From MW101C3 sp943367595 (GTDB taxonomy: Bacteria > Cyanobacteriota > Cyanobacteriia > PCC-6307 > Cyanobiaceae), in NCBI GenBank assembly GCA_943367595.1, contig CALRJS020000005.1:1-64000 (forward strand): 64,000 nt of DNA, in the 5' to 3' direction. The position numbers and the translations under genes were made by a program. The notes below the pieces were generated by a model. It ran no database searches. It saw only the letters and a program-made list of their open reading frames with translations, and was not told where the DNA came from. Shown here in pieces: positions 17,737 through 29,075 of this stretch (its first letter is position 1; every line of letters starts with the position of its first letter).

Positions 17737-18507
17737 GTGGGGTACCAGGAAGAAATCGGATCAGGCCGTGAAGCCTTTGCGCATCTGATCAGGGCCTGGC
17801 ATGAGCGCAACGGCTGGTCCCACCGCATCCTTCCCGGTTTAGCCGAGGTGCTCGATCTCGGCCGCCTGCACAGTTCCCAGGTCTCGATGCTGCGCAACCG
17901 CAAGCTGGCCTCCCCGGGCCCGGAGGTGTTTCTCGCCCTCGGGCGCATCAACCAATGGATCGCCGCGGCCGCCAGCCCCGACAGTCGCGGCGCCCTCGCC
18001 GGCCATCCGGAACTGCTTGAAGCGCTTGGGGCCGGCAGCGTGCCGTTGCTCAACGACGACGACGGCCAGCCGCTCGGGCCCGGGGCCTTCCTGGAGATCT
18101 TTGTGGGCCAGCGTCAGCCGCCGGCCGCCTTTGATCTGCGCATCGCCGCGGCCGAAGCGCCGGCGCTCAGCTTCGCTCTCGCGGAGCTGCTCACCGCCGG
18201 CCGGCCCTGGCGCCTGTGCCGCGAGGCCGTGCTGGCGGCCTACCCGCCGGAGAAGGCGCAGCGGCGCGAGCGCTTCGCGGCGGTGATGGCCGGCCAGCGG
18301 GATTTCGAAGCCACAGAGCTGGAAAGCGAGCTGCTGGATCTGAAAAGCACCCTGGCGGGGCTGGGTGCCGCCGGTGACCAGGAACTGAGCACGGCACAGT
18401 TCCTCACCGTGCTGCGGCGCAAGGCCGCTCAGCTGGCGGACACCACGACCACCGGTGCCACCAGCAGCGAACTGGCGGCCGCAATCCGTCAGGAGTTGGG
18501 GGCGTAG
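17737..18507 (+). CDS. conserved-looking cytoplasmic protein between two desaturase genes
   Basis: 256 residues from a GTG. No transmembrane segment. The N-terminal 70 residues (FAHLIRAWHERNGWSHRILPGLAEVLDLGRLHSSQVSMLRNRKLASPG) read like a helix-turn-helix DNA- or partner-binding region: short helices with LHSSQVSMLRN as a possible recognition helix. The rest is Ala/Leu-rich helical. It is divergent from desC and its end overlaps the second desaturase convergently by 19 bases, so a regulatory link to lipid desaturation is possible but speculative. Confidence 0.65.
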   Translation: MGYQEEIGSGREAFAHLIRAWHERNGWSHRILPGLAEVLDLGRLHSSQVSMLRNRKLASPGPEVFLALGRINQWIAAAASPDSRGALAGHPELLEALGAGSVPLLNDDDGQPLGPGAFLEIFVGQRQPPAAFDLRIAAAEAPALSFALAELLTAGRPWRLCREAVLAAYPPEKAQRRERFAAVMAGQRDFEATELESELLDLKSTLAGLGAAGDQELSTAQFLTVLRRKAAQLADTTTTGATSSELAAAIRQELGA

Positions 18508-19487
18508 GCCGCACCGGGCACGTAGCGAGCCTCACGGATCCGCTTGGCCAGGCCCAGGGAACGCAGCAGCTTGATGTGCTGCCAGGTGATGTCGAACTCG
18601 AACCAGCGCAGGCCGTGGCGGGCGCTGGCCGGGTGGGCATGGTGGTTGTTGTGCCAGCCCTCGCCGAAGGAGAGGATCGCCACCCACCAGCAGTTGCGCG
18701 AAAGATCCGGGCTGTCGAAGTTGCGGTAGCCGAAGGCGTGGGTGGCGCTGTTTACCAGCCAGGTGACGTGATACACGATCACCAGGCGCAGGGGGATGGC
18801 CCAGAGCACCATGCCGAGGCCGCCGCCGTGCACGTTGGCCCGCTCGCCGTACCACCACAGGGCCGCGCCCAGGGGGATCTGCAGAAGCAGGAACCAGCGA
18901 TCCAGCCAGCGGTATAAGGGGTCGCGCTGGAGGTCGCCCGTGAAGCGCTCCACGTGCTGCACAGCCGGGATCTCATGCAGCATCCAGTCGCTGTGGCTCC
19001 ACCAGAGGCCGCGACCGGCGTCGTGGTGGTCGTTGGCCTGATCGGAGAACTTGTGGTGGTGGCGGTGCAGCCCCACCCATTCGATCGGGCCGCTCTGGCA
19101 GGCCAGGGTGCCCATCAGCACCAGGGTGCGCTCCACCCAGCGGGGGGCGACGAAGCTGCGGTGGGCCAGCAGGCGGTGCAGGCCGAGCGTGACTCCCAGC
19201 ACCGTGACCCAGTAGAGAACCGCCAGCGCCACCACGCTCTGCCAGCTCCAGAAGCGGGGCAGCAGGGCGAACACCGCCCCGACGTGGATGGCGAGCATGA
19301 ACGCCGTGGTACCGAACTTGTAGGTCCGCTGGGTCTGGGGCAGGGGCGGACGTCGGGCCGTCACACCGGCGCGGATGAGGGCTTCCTGGCGGTCGGAAGC
19401 GTGGCCCCCATGGCTGCGCAGGGGCTTGAACGGGGCCCGCGGATCCGCCGGGGTGGCGGTCGAAGGGGCATCTGAAGCGGCGACCAA
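18489..19487 (-). CDS. second acyl-lipid desaturase, DesC paralogue
   Basis: 332 residues if the TTG at 19487 is used; a GTG at 19364 would give 291 residues. No in-frame ATG precedes the first membrane segment, so the start is uncertain. His boxes are HRLLAHR, HRHHH and EGWHNNHH, identical in spacing to the neighbouring DesC. The two proteins share most of the core but differ in the N-terminus and loops, as expected for enzymes of different sn-position or temperature response. The upstream leader has two stable hairpins. Confidence 0.9.
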   Translation of the reverse strand: MVAASDAPSTATPADPRAPFKPLRSHGGHASDRQEALIRAGVTARRPPLPQTQRTYKFGTTAFMLAIHVGAVFALLPRFWSWQSVVALAVLYWVTVLGVTLGLHRLLAHRSFVAPRWVERTLVLMGTLACQSGPIEWVGLHRHHHKFSDQANDHHDAGRGLWWSHSDWMLHEIPAVQHVERFTGDLQRDPLYRWLDRWFLLLQIPLGAALWWYGERANVHGGGLGMVLWAIPLRLVIVYHVTWLVNSATHAFGYRNFDSPDLSRNCWWVAILSFGEGWHNNHHAHPASARHGLRWFEFDITWQHIKLLRSLGLAKRIREARYVPGAAYAPNS

Positions 19488-19535
19488 ATGAACTCTCGCG
19501 AATGTGACGCAGGCTGGAGTTCACCCGTTCGCCCT

Positions 19536-19573
19536 CAGCGGGCAGAACCCGCTGCTGGTAGCTCCCGAAGGAG
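19536..19573 (-). other. two stem-loops in the desaturase leader
   Basis: On the minus strand CTCC-TTCG-GGAG (19573-19562) is followed by CAGCGGG-TTCTG-CCCGCTG (19554-19536), 49 bases before the proposed TTG start. Neither is followed by a T-run, so they are not terminators. They may be leader RNA structure or DNA dyads. Confidence 0.5.
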
Positions 19574-19689
19574 AGAGTGGCTCACCAGAACCTGGTGATG
19601 AAGGCCGTTTGTAGCCAACACATCAGCAAGAAATCTAGCGGCGAGGGTGTGGCCGGCAGGCAGCATGGCCACCGGCTTGGGTGGCGGGG

Positions 19690-20970
19690 ATGGACGGGCA
19701 GGAAGGCAAGGAAGGGAAAGGAACCACCTCGGCCTGGGCCTGCGAGCGGGTGGCGGCAGCCGCGGCGCGGATCGCGCCGCTGGCGGCCCGGCACACCGCT
19801 GCGGTGAAGCCCGGCCTGGAGAGGGTGCTGGCCGCCTTCGCCGCCGAGCGTCTCGGCCCCCATCACTTCGCCTCGGTGAGCGGCTATGGCCACGGCGACC
19901 TGGGCCGGGAGGTGCTGGACCGGGTGTTCGCCCGGGTGCTGGGGGCGGAGGCGGCAGCGGTGCGGTTGCAGTTCGTCAGCGGCACCCACGCGATCGCCGC
20001 AGCCCTGTTCGGCGTGCTACGGCCGGGCGATCGCCTGCTCTCGATCACCGGCCGCCCCTACGACACCTTGGAAGAGGTGATCGGCCTGCGCGGCAGCGGC
20101 CAGGGGTCGCTGGCCGAGTTCGGCATCCACTACGACGAGCTCGCCCTGCGGGCCGATGGCACGGTGGATGAAGACGGGCTCGCCGCCGCGCTCACGCCCC
20201 CCACCCGGATGGTGCTGATCCAGCGCAGCTGCGGCTACAGCTGGCGGCCCTCGCTGCAGGTGGCCACGATCGGCCGCCTGGTGGAGCGCGTCAAGCAGCT
20301 GCAGCCCGGCTGTCTCTGCTTCATCGACAACTGCTACGGCGAATTCGTGGAAGGGCTGGAGCCCCCGGCCGTGGGCGCCGACCTGATCGCCGGCTCGCTG
20401 ATCAAGAACGCCGGCGGCACCATCGCCCCCACCGGCGGCTACGTGGCCGGCGGCGCCGAATGGGTGGAGCGGGCTTGCTGCCGGCTCACGGCACCGGGCA
20501 TCGGCAGTGAGGGGGGCACCGGCTTCGATCTCTACCGGCTGCTGTTCCAGGGGTTGTTTCTGGCGCCCCAGATGGTGGCAGAGGCCCTGATCGGCGCCGA
20601 GCTGGTGGCCTCGGTGTTCAGTGCGCTCGGCTATGCCGTGCAGCCGCTGGTGGGGGGCCCCCGCAGCGACGTGATCCAGGCGGTGCGCTTCGGGGAGCCG
20701 GAGCCATTGATCCAGGTGTGCCGCGCCTTTCAGGCCTGCTCGCCGGTGGGCGCCTACCTCGATCCGGTGCCGGCGCCCATGCCGGGATACGCCAGTGAGC
20801 TGGTGATGGCCGGCGGCAGCTTCATCGATGGCAGCACCAGTGAGTTCTCCGCCGACGCCCCCCTGCGCGAGCCCTACGTGCTGTTCGCCCAGGGCGGCAC
20901 CCACCGCGCCCATGTGGAGCTGGCCCTGGAGCGGGCGCTCACGGCCCTGAATCCGCAGCGGCTGAGCTGA
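19690..20970 (+). CDS. PLP-dependent methionine-gamma-lyase-family protein (aluminium-resistance type)
   Basis: 426 residues from the ATG at 19690 (a GTG at 19681 is an alternative). It is a fold-type I PLP enzyme: FVSGTHAIAAALFG cofactor-binding stretch, FIDNCYGEFVE with the PLP-ring Asp, and SLIKNAGGTIAPTGGYVAG with the likely Schiff-base Lys. The sequence fits the family once named aluminium resistance protein and annotated as methionine gamma-lyase related; its substrate is not established. It is followed by gcvH after 52 bases. Confidence 0.85.
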   Translation: MDGQEGKEGKGTTSAWACERVAAAAARIAPLAARHTAAVKPGLERVLAAFAAERLGPHHFASVSGYGHGDLGREVLDRVFARVLGAEAAAVRLQFVSGTHAIAAALFGVLRPGDRLLSITGRPYDTLEEVIGLRGSGQGSLAEFGIHYDELALRADGTVDEDGLAAALTPPTRMVLIQRSCGYSWRPSLQVATIGRLVERVKQLQPGCLCFIDNCYGEFVEGLEPPAVGADLIAGSLIKNAGGTIAPTGGYVAGGAEWVERACCRLTAPGIGSEGGTGFDLYRLLFQGLFLAPQMVAEALIGAELVASVFSALGYAVQPLVGGPRSDVIQAVRFGEPEPLIQVCRAFQACSPVGAYLDPVPAPMPGYASELVMAGGSFIDGSTSEFSADAPLREPYVLFAQGGTHRAHVELALERALTALNPQRLS

Positions 20971-21022
20971 GCCCGCAGAGCCAAGGCCGGTCAGACTGGC
21001 GTCGTCTTTGCTTACGCCTTCG

Positions 21023-21412
21023 ATGGCGCTCCAGTTCCCCGACGACTGCCGCTACGCGGACAGCCATGAGTACGCCCGGCCGGATGGGGAGCTGATGCGC
21101 ATCGGCGTGAGCGCCTTCGCCGTCGATCAGCTGGGCGACATCGTGTTCGTGGAGCTGCCCGAGGTGGGCAGCCAGGTGGAGCGAGGCTCCAGTTTCGGCT
21201 CGGTGGAATCGGTGAAGGCGGTGGAGGAGATGTACGCGCCGATCAGCGGCACGGTGGAGCTGCGCAACGAAGCGGTGCTGGCCAGCCCGGAAGAACTGCA
21301 GAACGATCCCCACGGCGAAGGCTGGCTGCTGGTGGTGCGCCCCAGCGACGCTGGCGAATTCGCTGACCTCATGGATGCCGCCACCTACCGCCTGAAGGTG
21401 GAAGGCAGCTGA
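21023..21412 (+). CDS. gcvH: glycine cleavage system H protein
   Basis: 129 residues. The lipoyl motif GSVESVKAVEEMYAP places the lipoylated Lys at about residue 65. H protein shuttles the aminomethyl group between the P, T and L proteins in glycine decarboxylation, needed for photorespiration. The ATG at 21023 is used rather than an upstream TTG. gcvP follows 155 bases downstream behind a strong hairpin. gcvT is not in the window. Confidence 0.97.
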   Translation: MALQFPDDCRYADSHEYARPDGELMRIGVSAFAVDQLGDIVFVELPEVGSQVERGSSFGSVESVKAVEEMYAPISGTVELRNEAVLASPEELQNDPHGEGWLLVVRPSDAGEFADLMDAATYRLKVEGS

Positions 21413-21479
21413 GCGACAGGGTGCAGCGGATCCGTCGGCCCCGGAGTGAAGCTGGAGCCTACGGGCCTCGCCGAACGGA

Positions 21480-21501
21480 CCGGCCCCGCGAAAGGGGCCG
21501 G
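21480..21501 (+). other. perfect 8-bp stem-loop between gcvH and gcvP
   Basis: CCGGCCCC-GCGAAA-GGGGCCGG has no mismatch and a GCGAAA loop. No T-run follows, so it is not a standard terminator; it could tune the gcvH:gcvP ratio through RNA stability. Confidence 0.6.
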
Positions 21502-21567
21502 CGCCGTGTTGGAACGTCGTCACGGCCGCTTTCCCTAAGATCCGCCCCTGATGCCGGGCGTCGCGCC

Positions 21568-24603
<3,036 letters not shown>

Positions 24604-24791
24604 GTGGCGCTGGCGCTCTGAGCGTAGTCAGGCAGCGACTGGGATTTCAGACGGCCATGTGTGCCACTGCTACAATCGACCTATTGTTTAAAGAATTCCC
24701 GGTTGCTGGATCCTGTCCCACGGGGCAAGCTCGGGCGACAAGTCACCGGACCAGCAGCTCCAAGGCCACGGCAAACGTCTCAACCCACCCA

Positions 24792-25082
24792 ATGAACGGC
24801 AACGACGGCCCTCCCTTCAACCCTCCGACGCTCTCTGAGCTGTCGATCCGTGCTGACAAGTCGGCTCCGTTGACCCGGGCCCCCGAGCTGCCGGCGATCC
24901 CCGGCTCCCTGGCCCATTCCTCCGCCCGCGGCGAAACCATCCGCGTCGATGGCACCAACGTGGTGCGTGTCCCCTTTGGCGTGCGTCAACCGCGCCGGCA
25001 CCGTCCGGCACGTCCGGATTCCTGGGTCACCCTGGTGCTTCCCTTCCAGGCCGGTGGCCCCACACCGCCGCAGGCGGCCTGA
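24792..25082 (+). CDS. small uncharacterised protein
   Basis: 96 residues from an ATG. The N-half is polar and Pro-rich. The middle SSARGETIRVDGTNVVRVPFGVRQPRRHR followed by SWVTLVLPFQAGG looks like a small beta-rich core. No recognised family. A TACAAT element near 24669 in the 188-base gap after gcvP may be its -10. It converges on the gene at 25092. Confidence 0.5.
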   Translation: MNGNDGPPFNPPTLSELSIRADKSAPLTRAPELPAIPGSLAHSSARGETIRVDGTNVVRVPFGVRQPRRHRPARPDSWVTLVLPFQAGGPTPPQAA

Positions 25083-25091
25083 GCCGAAGCT

Positions 25092-25391
25092 TCAGGCGGC
25101 CTTGCCGAGGCGCCAATCCACCAGGGCCTTCACGTCCGCCAGTGAACTGGCGGGGGCCCGGAAGGGCAGCACATCCATGGGGCTGCGCTCCGGGCGCACC
25201 AGCCAGGTGAGATCCGGCTGAGGCATGAGCACGAAACCGCGATAGCGCACCACCCAGCTGCGGCCGTTGCCATCGGCGGCCGGCAGGATCGTGGGCAGGC
25301 TGGCGTCAGAACGATAGCGGACTGTGGCCATCACCGAACGCGGTAACGGGAACGCCTCCATTTGAGCGAACCCAGTCGCATTCGGCAGCAT
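25092..25391 (-). CDS. small conserved cyanobacterial-type protein, unknown function
   Basis: 99 residues. The ATG at 25391 is chosen because an AGGAAG Shine-Dalgarno precedes it; internal Met codons at 25361 and 25331 are alternatives. The core MATVRYRSDASLPTILPAAD, then SWVVRYRGFVLMP and LADVKALVDWRL, is well-formed soluble protein sequence with a WxVRYRGF strand. Function unknown. It lies downstream of the pirin gene on the same strand. Confidence 0.6.
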   Translation of the reverse strand: MLPNATGFAQMEAFPLPRSVMATVRYRSDASLPTILPAADGNGRSWVVRYRGFVLMPQPDLTWLVRPERSPMDVLPFRAPASSLADVKALVDWRLGKAA

Positions 25392-25466
25392 CTTTCGCTT
25401 CCTTTCGGCAATGAATTGGTGTCGCTGAGGACACACCAAGGCCGGCCAGCACCAGCCCGCCCGCAC

Positions 25467-26276
25467 TCAGGCCAGTTCGAACAGCAGCAGATCGGCGCCG
25501 GCGTCCCCGGCCACCAGCTCACGCGGCACCGCATGGGCCGCGGCGGGGAGGGCGCCGGTGGGGGCGCTGGCCGGAGCCGTGCCAGTGCCACTGGCGGAGC
25601 CTGGGACTTCGAAGCCCAGGCCATCGCCGCGCTCCAGCCGGCGGCCGCCCTCCAGCGTGAGGCCGCCATCGATCAGCTGCATCCAGAGCCGGTGGCCGTC
25701 CGCCGCCGGCAGCTCCAGCCGGGTGCCGGCGGCCGGTCGGGCCCGCCAGAGTCGCACCGGCCGGTGCACCGCCATGGCGCCGTCCCGCTGCTCGGGATCC
25801 AGCAGCAGGGTCCAGCCCTCCCCGACGGTGAAGGGCTTCTGCTCATAGGCCGGCGCGATGCCGGTGCTGGAGGGTTCGATCCAGAGCTGCAGCAGCCGGC
25901 AGGGGATCGCCCCCTTGTTCACTTCGCTGTGCACCACGCCGGTGCCGGCGCTCATGCGCTGCACTTCACCGGCGCGCAGCACCTCACCATTGCCCATCGA
26001 ATCGCGGTGGGTGAGCTCCCCTTCCACCATCACCGTGACGATCTCCATGTCGTTGTGGGGATGCATGCCGAAGCCGCGGCCGGCGGCGATCGTGTCGTCG
26101 TTGATCACGCGCAGCGGACCGAATCCCATCCAGGCCGGATCGAAGTGGCTGGAGAAGGAAAAGCTGTGCCAGCTGTCCAGCCAGTCGAGCTGGCTGTGGA
26201 AGCGCTCCGGGCCGGGGCGGAACACCGGGGTGGCGGCAGCGCGCTGGGCGTTGGTGGTGGAGGTGGTGGTGGTCAT
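25467..26276 (-). CDS. pirin-family cupin protein
   Basis: 269 residues. The N-terminal cupin carries the pirin metal site: GFGMHPHNDMEIVTVMVEGELTHRDS and GTGVVHSEVN, giving the His-His-Glu-His ligand set. The C-terminal cupin follows. Bacterial pirins can act as quercetin dioxygenases or redox-sensitive partners; the role here is unknown. It starts next to a 28-base direct repeat and lies downstream of the Old Yellow Enzyme gene on the same strand, a pairing that suggests a shared electrophile or quinone response. Confidence 0.9.
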   Translation of the reverse strand: MTTTTSTTNAQRAAATPVFRPGPERFHSQLDWLDSWHSFSFSSHFDPAWMGFGPLRVINDDTIAAGRGFGMHPHNDMEIVTVMVEGELTHRDSMGNGEVLRAGEVQRMSAGTGVVHSEVNKGAIPCRLLQLWIEPSSTGIAPAYEQKPFTVGEGWTLLLDPEQRDGAMAVHRPVRLWRARPAAGTRLELPAADGHRLWMQLIDGGLTLEGGRRLERGDGLGFEVPGSASGTGTAPASAPTGALPAAAHAVPRELVAGDAGADLLLFELA

Positions 26277-26359
26277 GGCGAGGCTCTCGGGCGTGGATGG
26301 TGGGTGAGGAGGGGATGGGTCGGGCCTGGCGAAGGCAAAGGGTGGCATTGGGCCTGGAG

Positions 26360-26413
26360 CAGCACAGGCTGGGAGCCTGCGGCAGCTCAGCACAGGCTGA
26401 GAACCTGCGCCAG
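26360..26413. repeat. two-copy 28-bp direct repeat
   Basis: CAGCACAGGCTGGGAGCCTG at 26360 onward is repeated as CAGCACAGGCTGAGAACCTG from 26388. Spacing is 28 bases with few mismatches. It fills most of the gap between the Old Yellow Enzyme stop and the pirin start. Confidence 0.7.
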
Positions 26414-26419
26414 CGTTGC

Positions 26420-27493
26420 TCAGGCAGCGGCGCTCAGGAAGGGGTAGTCGGTGTAGCCGGCCGGGCCGGGGCTGTAGAAGGTGGCAGGGTCCGGCTTGTT
26501 GAGCGGTGCGCCGCTGCGCAGCCGCTCCGGCAGATCCGGGTTGGCCAGGAAGGCCGTGCCGAAAGCCACCGCATCGATGGCGCCAGCGGCGATGGCGGCG
26601 TTGGCTTCAGCGGCGGTGTAGCCCATGTTGGCGATCAGGACGCCCTTGAAGCGCTCGCGCACCGGCGTGAGCACATCGCCCAGCTGCTGCTGGAGGAAGT
26701 CGCCGCGCATGAGGTGCAGGTAGGCGAGCCCGGTGTCGTTGAGGTGATCGGCCAGCCAGCTCGCAAGCGCCACGGGATCGCTGTCGCGCATGGCGTTGAA
26801 GCTGTTGAGCGGCGAGAGGCGCAGCCCCACCAGCTCCGTTTCGGCCTGCACCGCCTCGATCACCTCCAGCAACAGCCGCGCCCGGTTTTCGATCGGGCCG
26901 CCATAGGGACCGCTGCGCTGGTTGCTGCCATCACGCAGGAATTCATCGAGGAGATAGCCATTGGCGCCGTGCACTTCCACACCATCGAAACCGGCGGCGA
27001 TGGCGTGGCGGGCCGCCGACCGGAAGCCCGCCACGATCGCCGGCAGCTCGTCGTCGGCAAGGGAGCGCGGCACCACGTAATCCACCTTTCCCTGGGGGGT
27101 GTGGATCTGGTCGCCGCTGATGGCGATGGCACTGGGGGCCACCGGCTGAAGGCCGTTGTTGAGCAGGGGGTGGCAGGCACGGCCGCCGTGCCAGATCTGC
27201 AGCACGATCCGGCCGCCGCGGGCGTGCACCGCCTCGGTGGTGCGTGTCCAGCCCTCCACCTGGGCCGCCGAATGGATGCCGGGTTCGCTGATGAAGGCGG
27301 AGTGGCCCTCCATCGCCATGGTGGCCTCGGCGATGATCAACCCGGCGGACGCCCGCTGGCCGTAGTACTCCGCCATCAGCGGGCCGGGGATGTGGCCCTC
27401 TTCGGCGCGGGCTCGGGTGAGCGGAGCCATCAGCACCCGGTTGGGCAGCTCCAGGGGCCCTACGGCCAGGGGCGTGAACAGGTCGGTGGTCAT
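26420..27493 (-). CDS. Old Yellow Enzyme (NADH:flavin oxidoreductase / alkene reductase)
   Basis: 357 residues. OYE landmarks are RVLMAPLTRARA at the FMN site, IWHGGRACHP with the substrate-binding His, and GVEVHGANGYLLDEFLRDG then GPYGGPIENRARL. It is an FMN TIM-barrel enzyme of the NemA class that reduces activated C=C bonds of electrophiles using NAD(P)H. It is divergent from an HxlR regulator whose probable operator lies between them at 27689-27708. Confidence 0.93.
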   Translation of the reverse strand: MTTDLFTPLAVGPLELPNRVLMAPLTRARAEEGHIPGPLMAEYYGQRASAGLIIAEATMAMEGHSAFISEPGIHSAAQVEGWTRTTEAVHARGGRIVLQIWHGGRACHPLLNNGLQPVAPSAIAISGDQIHTPQGKVDYVVPRSLADDELPAIVAGFRSAARHAIAAGFDGVEVHGANGYLLDEFLRDGSNQRSGPYGGPIENRARLLLEVIEAVQAETELVGLRLSPLNSFNAMRDSDPVALASWLADHLNDTGLAYLHLMRGDFLQQQLGDVLTPVRERFKGVLIANMGYTAAEANAAIAAGAIDAVAFGTAFLANPDLPERLRSGAPLNKPDPATFYSPGPAGYTDYPFLSAAA

Positions 27494-27688
27494 GGCGGAA
27501 CTGACGGATGACCGGGACGGGCTGCCGCCACAGGATGGCCCCGCTCCGCTGGCTTGGCCGGTGTGCAACGTCACCGGTCGGCCAGGCGGAACCGATGGGG
27601 ATCAGCCCATCAAGCGGGCGGCAGCGCTCCCCCTCGGATCACAGTGGATCGCCTGGGGCCTGTCTGACAAGAACGCACCGCCATGTGC

Positions 27689-27708
27689 GTCACTCACCTG
27701 TTAGTAAC
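27689..27708. promoter_or_regulatory. imperfect inverted repeat, candidate HxlR operator
   Basis: GTCACT-N8-AGTAAC, 5 of 6 bases matching in the arms, lies 28 bases before the HxlR start and between the two divergent genes. Position and dyad symmetry suit a winged-helix dimer. Confidence 0.4.
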
Positions 27709-27735
27709 CCTGGTGCCATTGGACGGTGCAAGCAC

Positions 27736-28086
27736 ATGGCGCAAGCGGATGGGTTCGCGGAAGGATTCCTGGACGCCCATGACCACACCCGTTGCCCTGC
27801 CGAGCTGGCGCTGAGCGTGATGCGGGGGCGCTGGAAGGTGCCCGTGCTGAGGGAGCTGGCGGAGGGCACGCAGCGGTTCTCCGCCCTGCAGCGGGCCCTG
27901 GTGGGCGTGAGCCCCAAGGTGCTCGCCAGCCAGCTGCGGGAGCTGGAGGCCGCAGGGGTGGTGCAGCGCGAGGTGTTTCCCGAGGTGCCGCCGCGGGTGG
28001 AATACCGCCTCTCCCCGCGCGGCCGGTCGTTGATTCCGGTGCTGGAGAGCCTGCACGCCTGGGGGACGGCGCCACCGGAGTCGTGA
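27736..28086 (+). CDS. HxlR-family transcription regulator
   Basis: 116 residues. The winged helix is typical: CPAELALSVMRGRWKVPVLRELAEG, then RFSALQRALVGVSPKVLASQLRELEAAGVV and VEYRLSPRG. A single conserved Cys near residue 19 (HTRCPAEL) matches the redox-sensing Cys of HypR/YodB-type members. It likely represses the divergent Old Yellow Enzyme gene and responds to quinones or electrophiles, by analogy with known pairs. Confidence 0.9.
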   Translation: MAQADGFAEGFLDAHDHTRCPAELALSVMRGRWKVPVLRELAEGTQRFSALQRALVGVSPKVLASQLRELEAAGVVQREVFPEVPPRVEYRLSPRGRSLIPVLESLHAWGTAPPES

Positions 28087-28121
28087 TGGCCGCGGCGGCG
28101 CTCTCCAGCGGTTGCGCCAGC

Positions 28122-28832
28122 TCAGGCGGGCAGCAGCACCGGCTCCCGGTAGGGAATGAAGTTGGCCTTGCGGGTGCCGCAGAGCGGGCAGACCCAACTG
28201 TCGGGGATGGCTTCAAACGGCGTGCCGGCGACGATGCCTGAGTCCGGATCGCCAAGGGCCGGGTCGTAGATCACCGAACACACCTTGCAGACCCACAGGC
28301 CCGCCACGGGCTCACTTTCGCCGGCCGCTCCCTGGCCCTGCAGGGCTTCGAGGGCCACGCTGTAGCGGTCGGCGTGGTGATGCTCGATCGGGGTGAGCCG
28401 GCCGAAGTTGCTGGCCGCCTGACGGAAGAGGCCGGCGTGCTGCTCGGATTCGGCGATCTGTTCGGTGAATTCGGCCGCGGCACCGTCGTCGCAATCGGTG
28501 CGGGCCTGGGCGGCGAACTCCGGATACATGGTGGTGTACTCGTAGGTTTCGCCCTCGATCGCCAGCTCCAGGCAGCGGCTCAACACCTGCTGCCTGGCTT
28601 CGTCTGAGAGCGCGGCGGGATCGGCCACCACCAGCTCGGGGTGGAGCAGGCGGAAGTGCGCGAAGGCATGCTCGGTTTCCTGGGCGGCGGTGTCGCGGAA
28701 GAGGCGGGCCAGCTCGTTGTTGCCGAGCTGCTTGGCCACATCAGCGAAGAAAAGGTATTTGCGGTTGGCCATGCTCTCGCCGCCGAAGGCCGCTTCGAGG
28801 TTGGCGAGGGTGCCGGGTTTGGAGATGTCCAT
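28122..28832 (-). CDS. rubrerythrin with C-terminal rubredoxin domain
   Basis: 236 residues. The N-terminal ferritin-like four-helix domain carries the carboxylate/His di-iron ligands (ESMANRKYLFFAD, AAQETEHAFAH, EGETYEYTTMYPEF, ESEQHAGLF). The C-terminus has two CxxC knuckles, WVCKVC and WVCPLCG, for one Fe. Rubrerythrins reduce hydrogen peroxide in the cytoplasm. It is convergent with the HxlR gene. Confidence 0.93.
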   Translation of the reverse strand: MDISKPGTLANLEAAFGGESMANRKYLFFADVAKQLGNNELARLFRDTAAQETEHAFAHFRLLHPELVVADPAALSDEARQQVLSRCLELAIEGETYEYTTMYPEFAAQARTDCDDGAAAEFTEQIAESEQHAGLFRQAASNFGRLTPIEHHHADRYSVALEALQGQGAAGESEPVAGLWVCKVCSVIYDPALGDPDSGIVAGTPFEAIPDSWVCPLCGTRKANFIPYREPVLLPA

Positions 28833-29075
28833 GGAGACGGCGTGCAGTGGGATGGGAGGAGGACCGTTGGCAGGCGGCCCTGGTGCAGTGCGGTGCCCCA
28901 GGCCTGTGAGGAGGCTGGGGTGAAGCCTCTTGGGAGGCTGGGGTGGGGGCCGTGGGGGGCTGTGGTGGAACGGCCACCCTCGCGGGTCGAGCCTGCTGCA
29001 CTGCCACCATGGAACCTGCGCCCACAGGCGTCTGTTCCGACCGGACCCACAGCCCACAGCTCAAGCCCACCGTCC

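Noticed and set aside
21413..21567. Glycine riboswitch before gcvP
   Set aside because: Only a simple hairpin is seen; none of the conserved glycine aptamer blocks is present.
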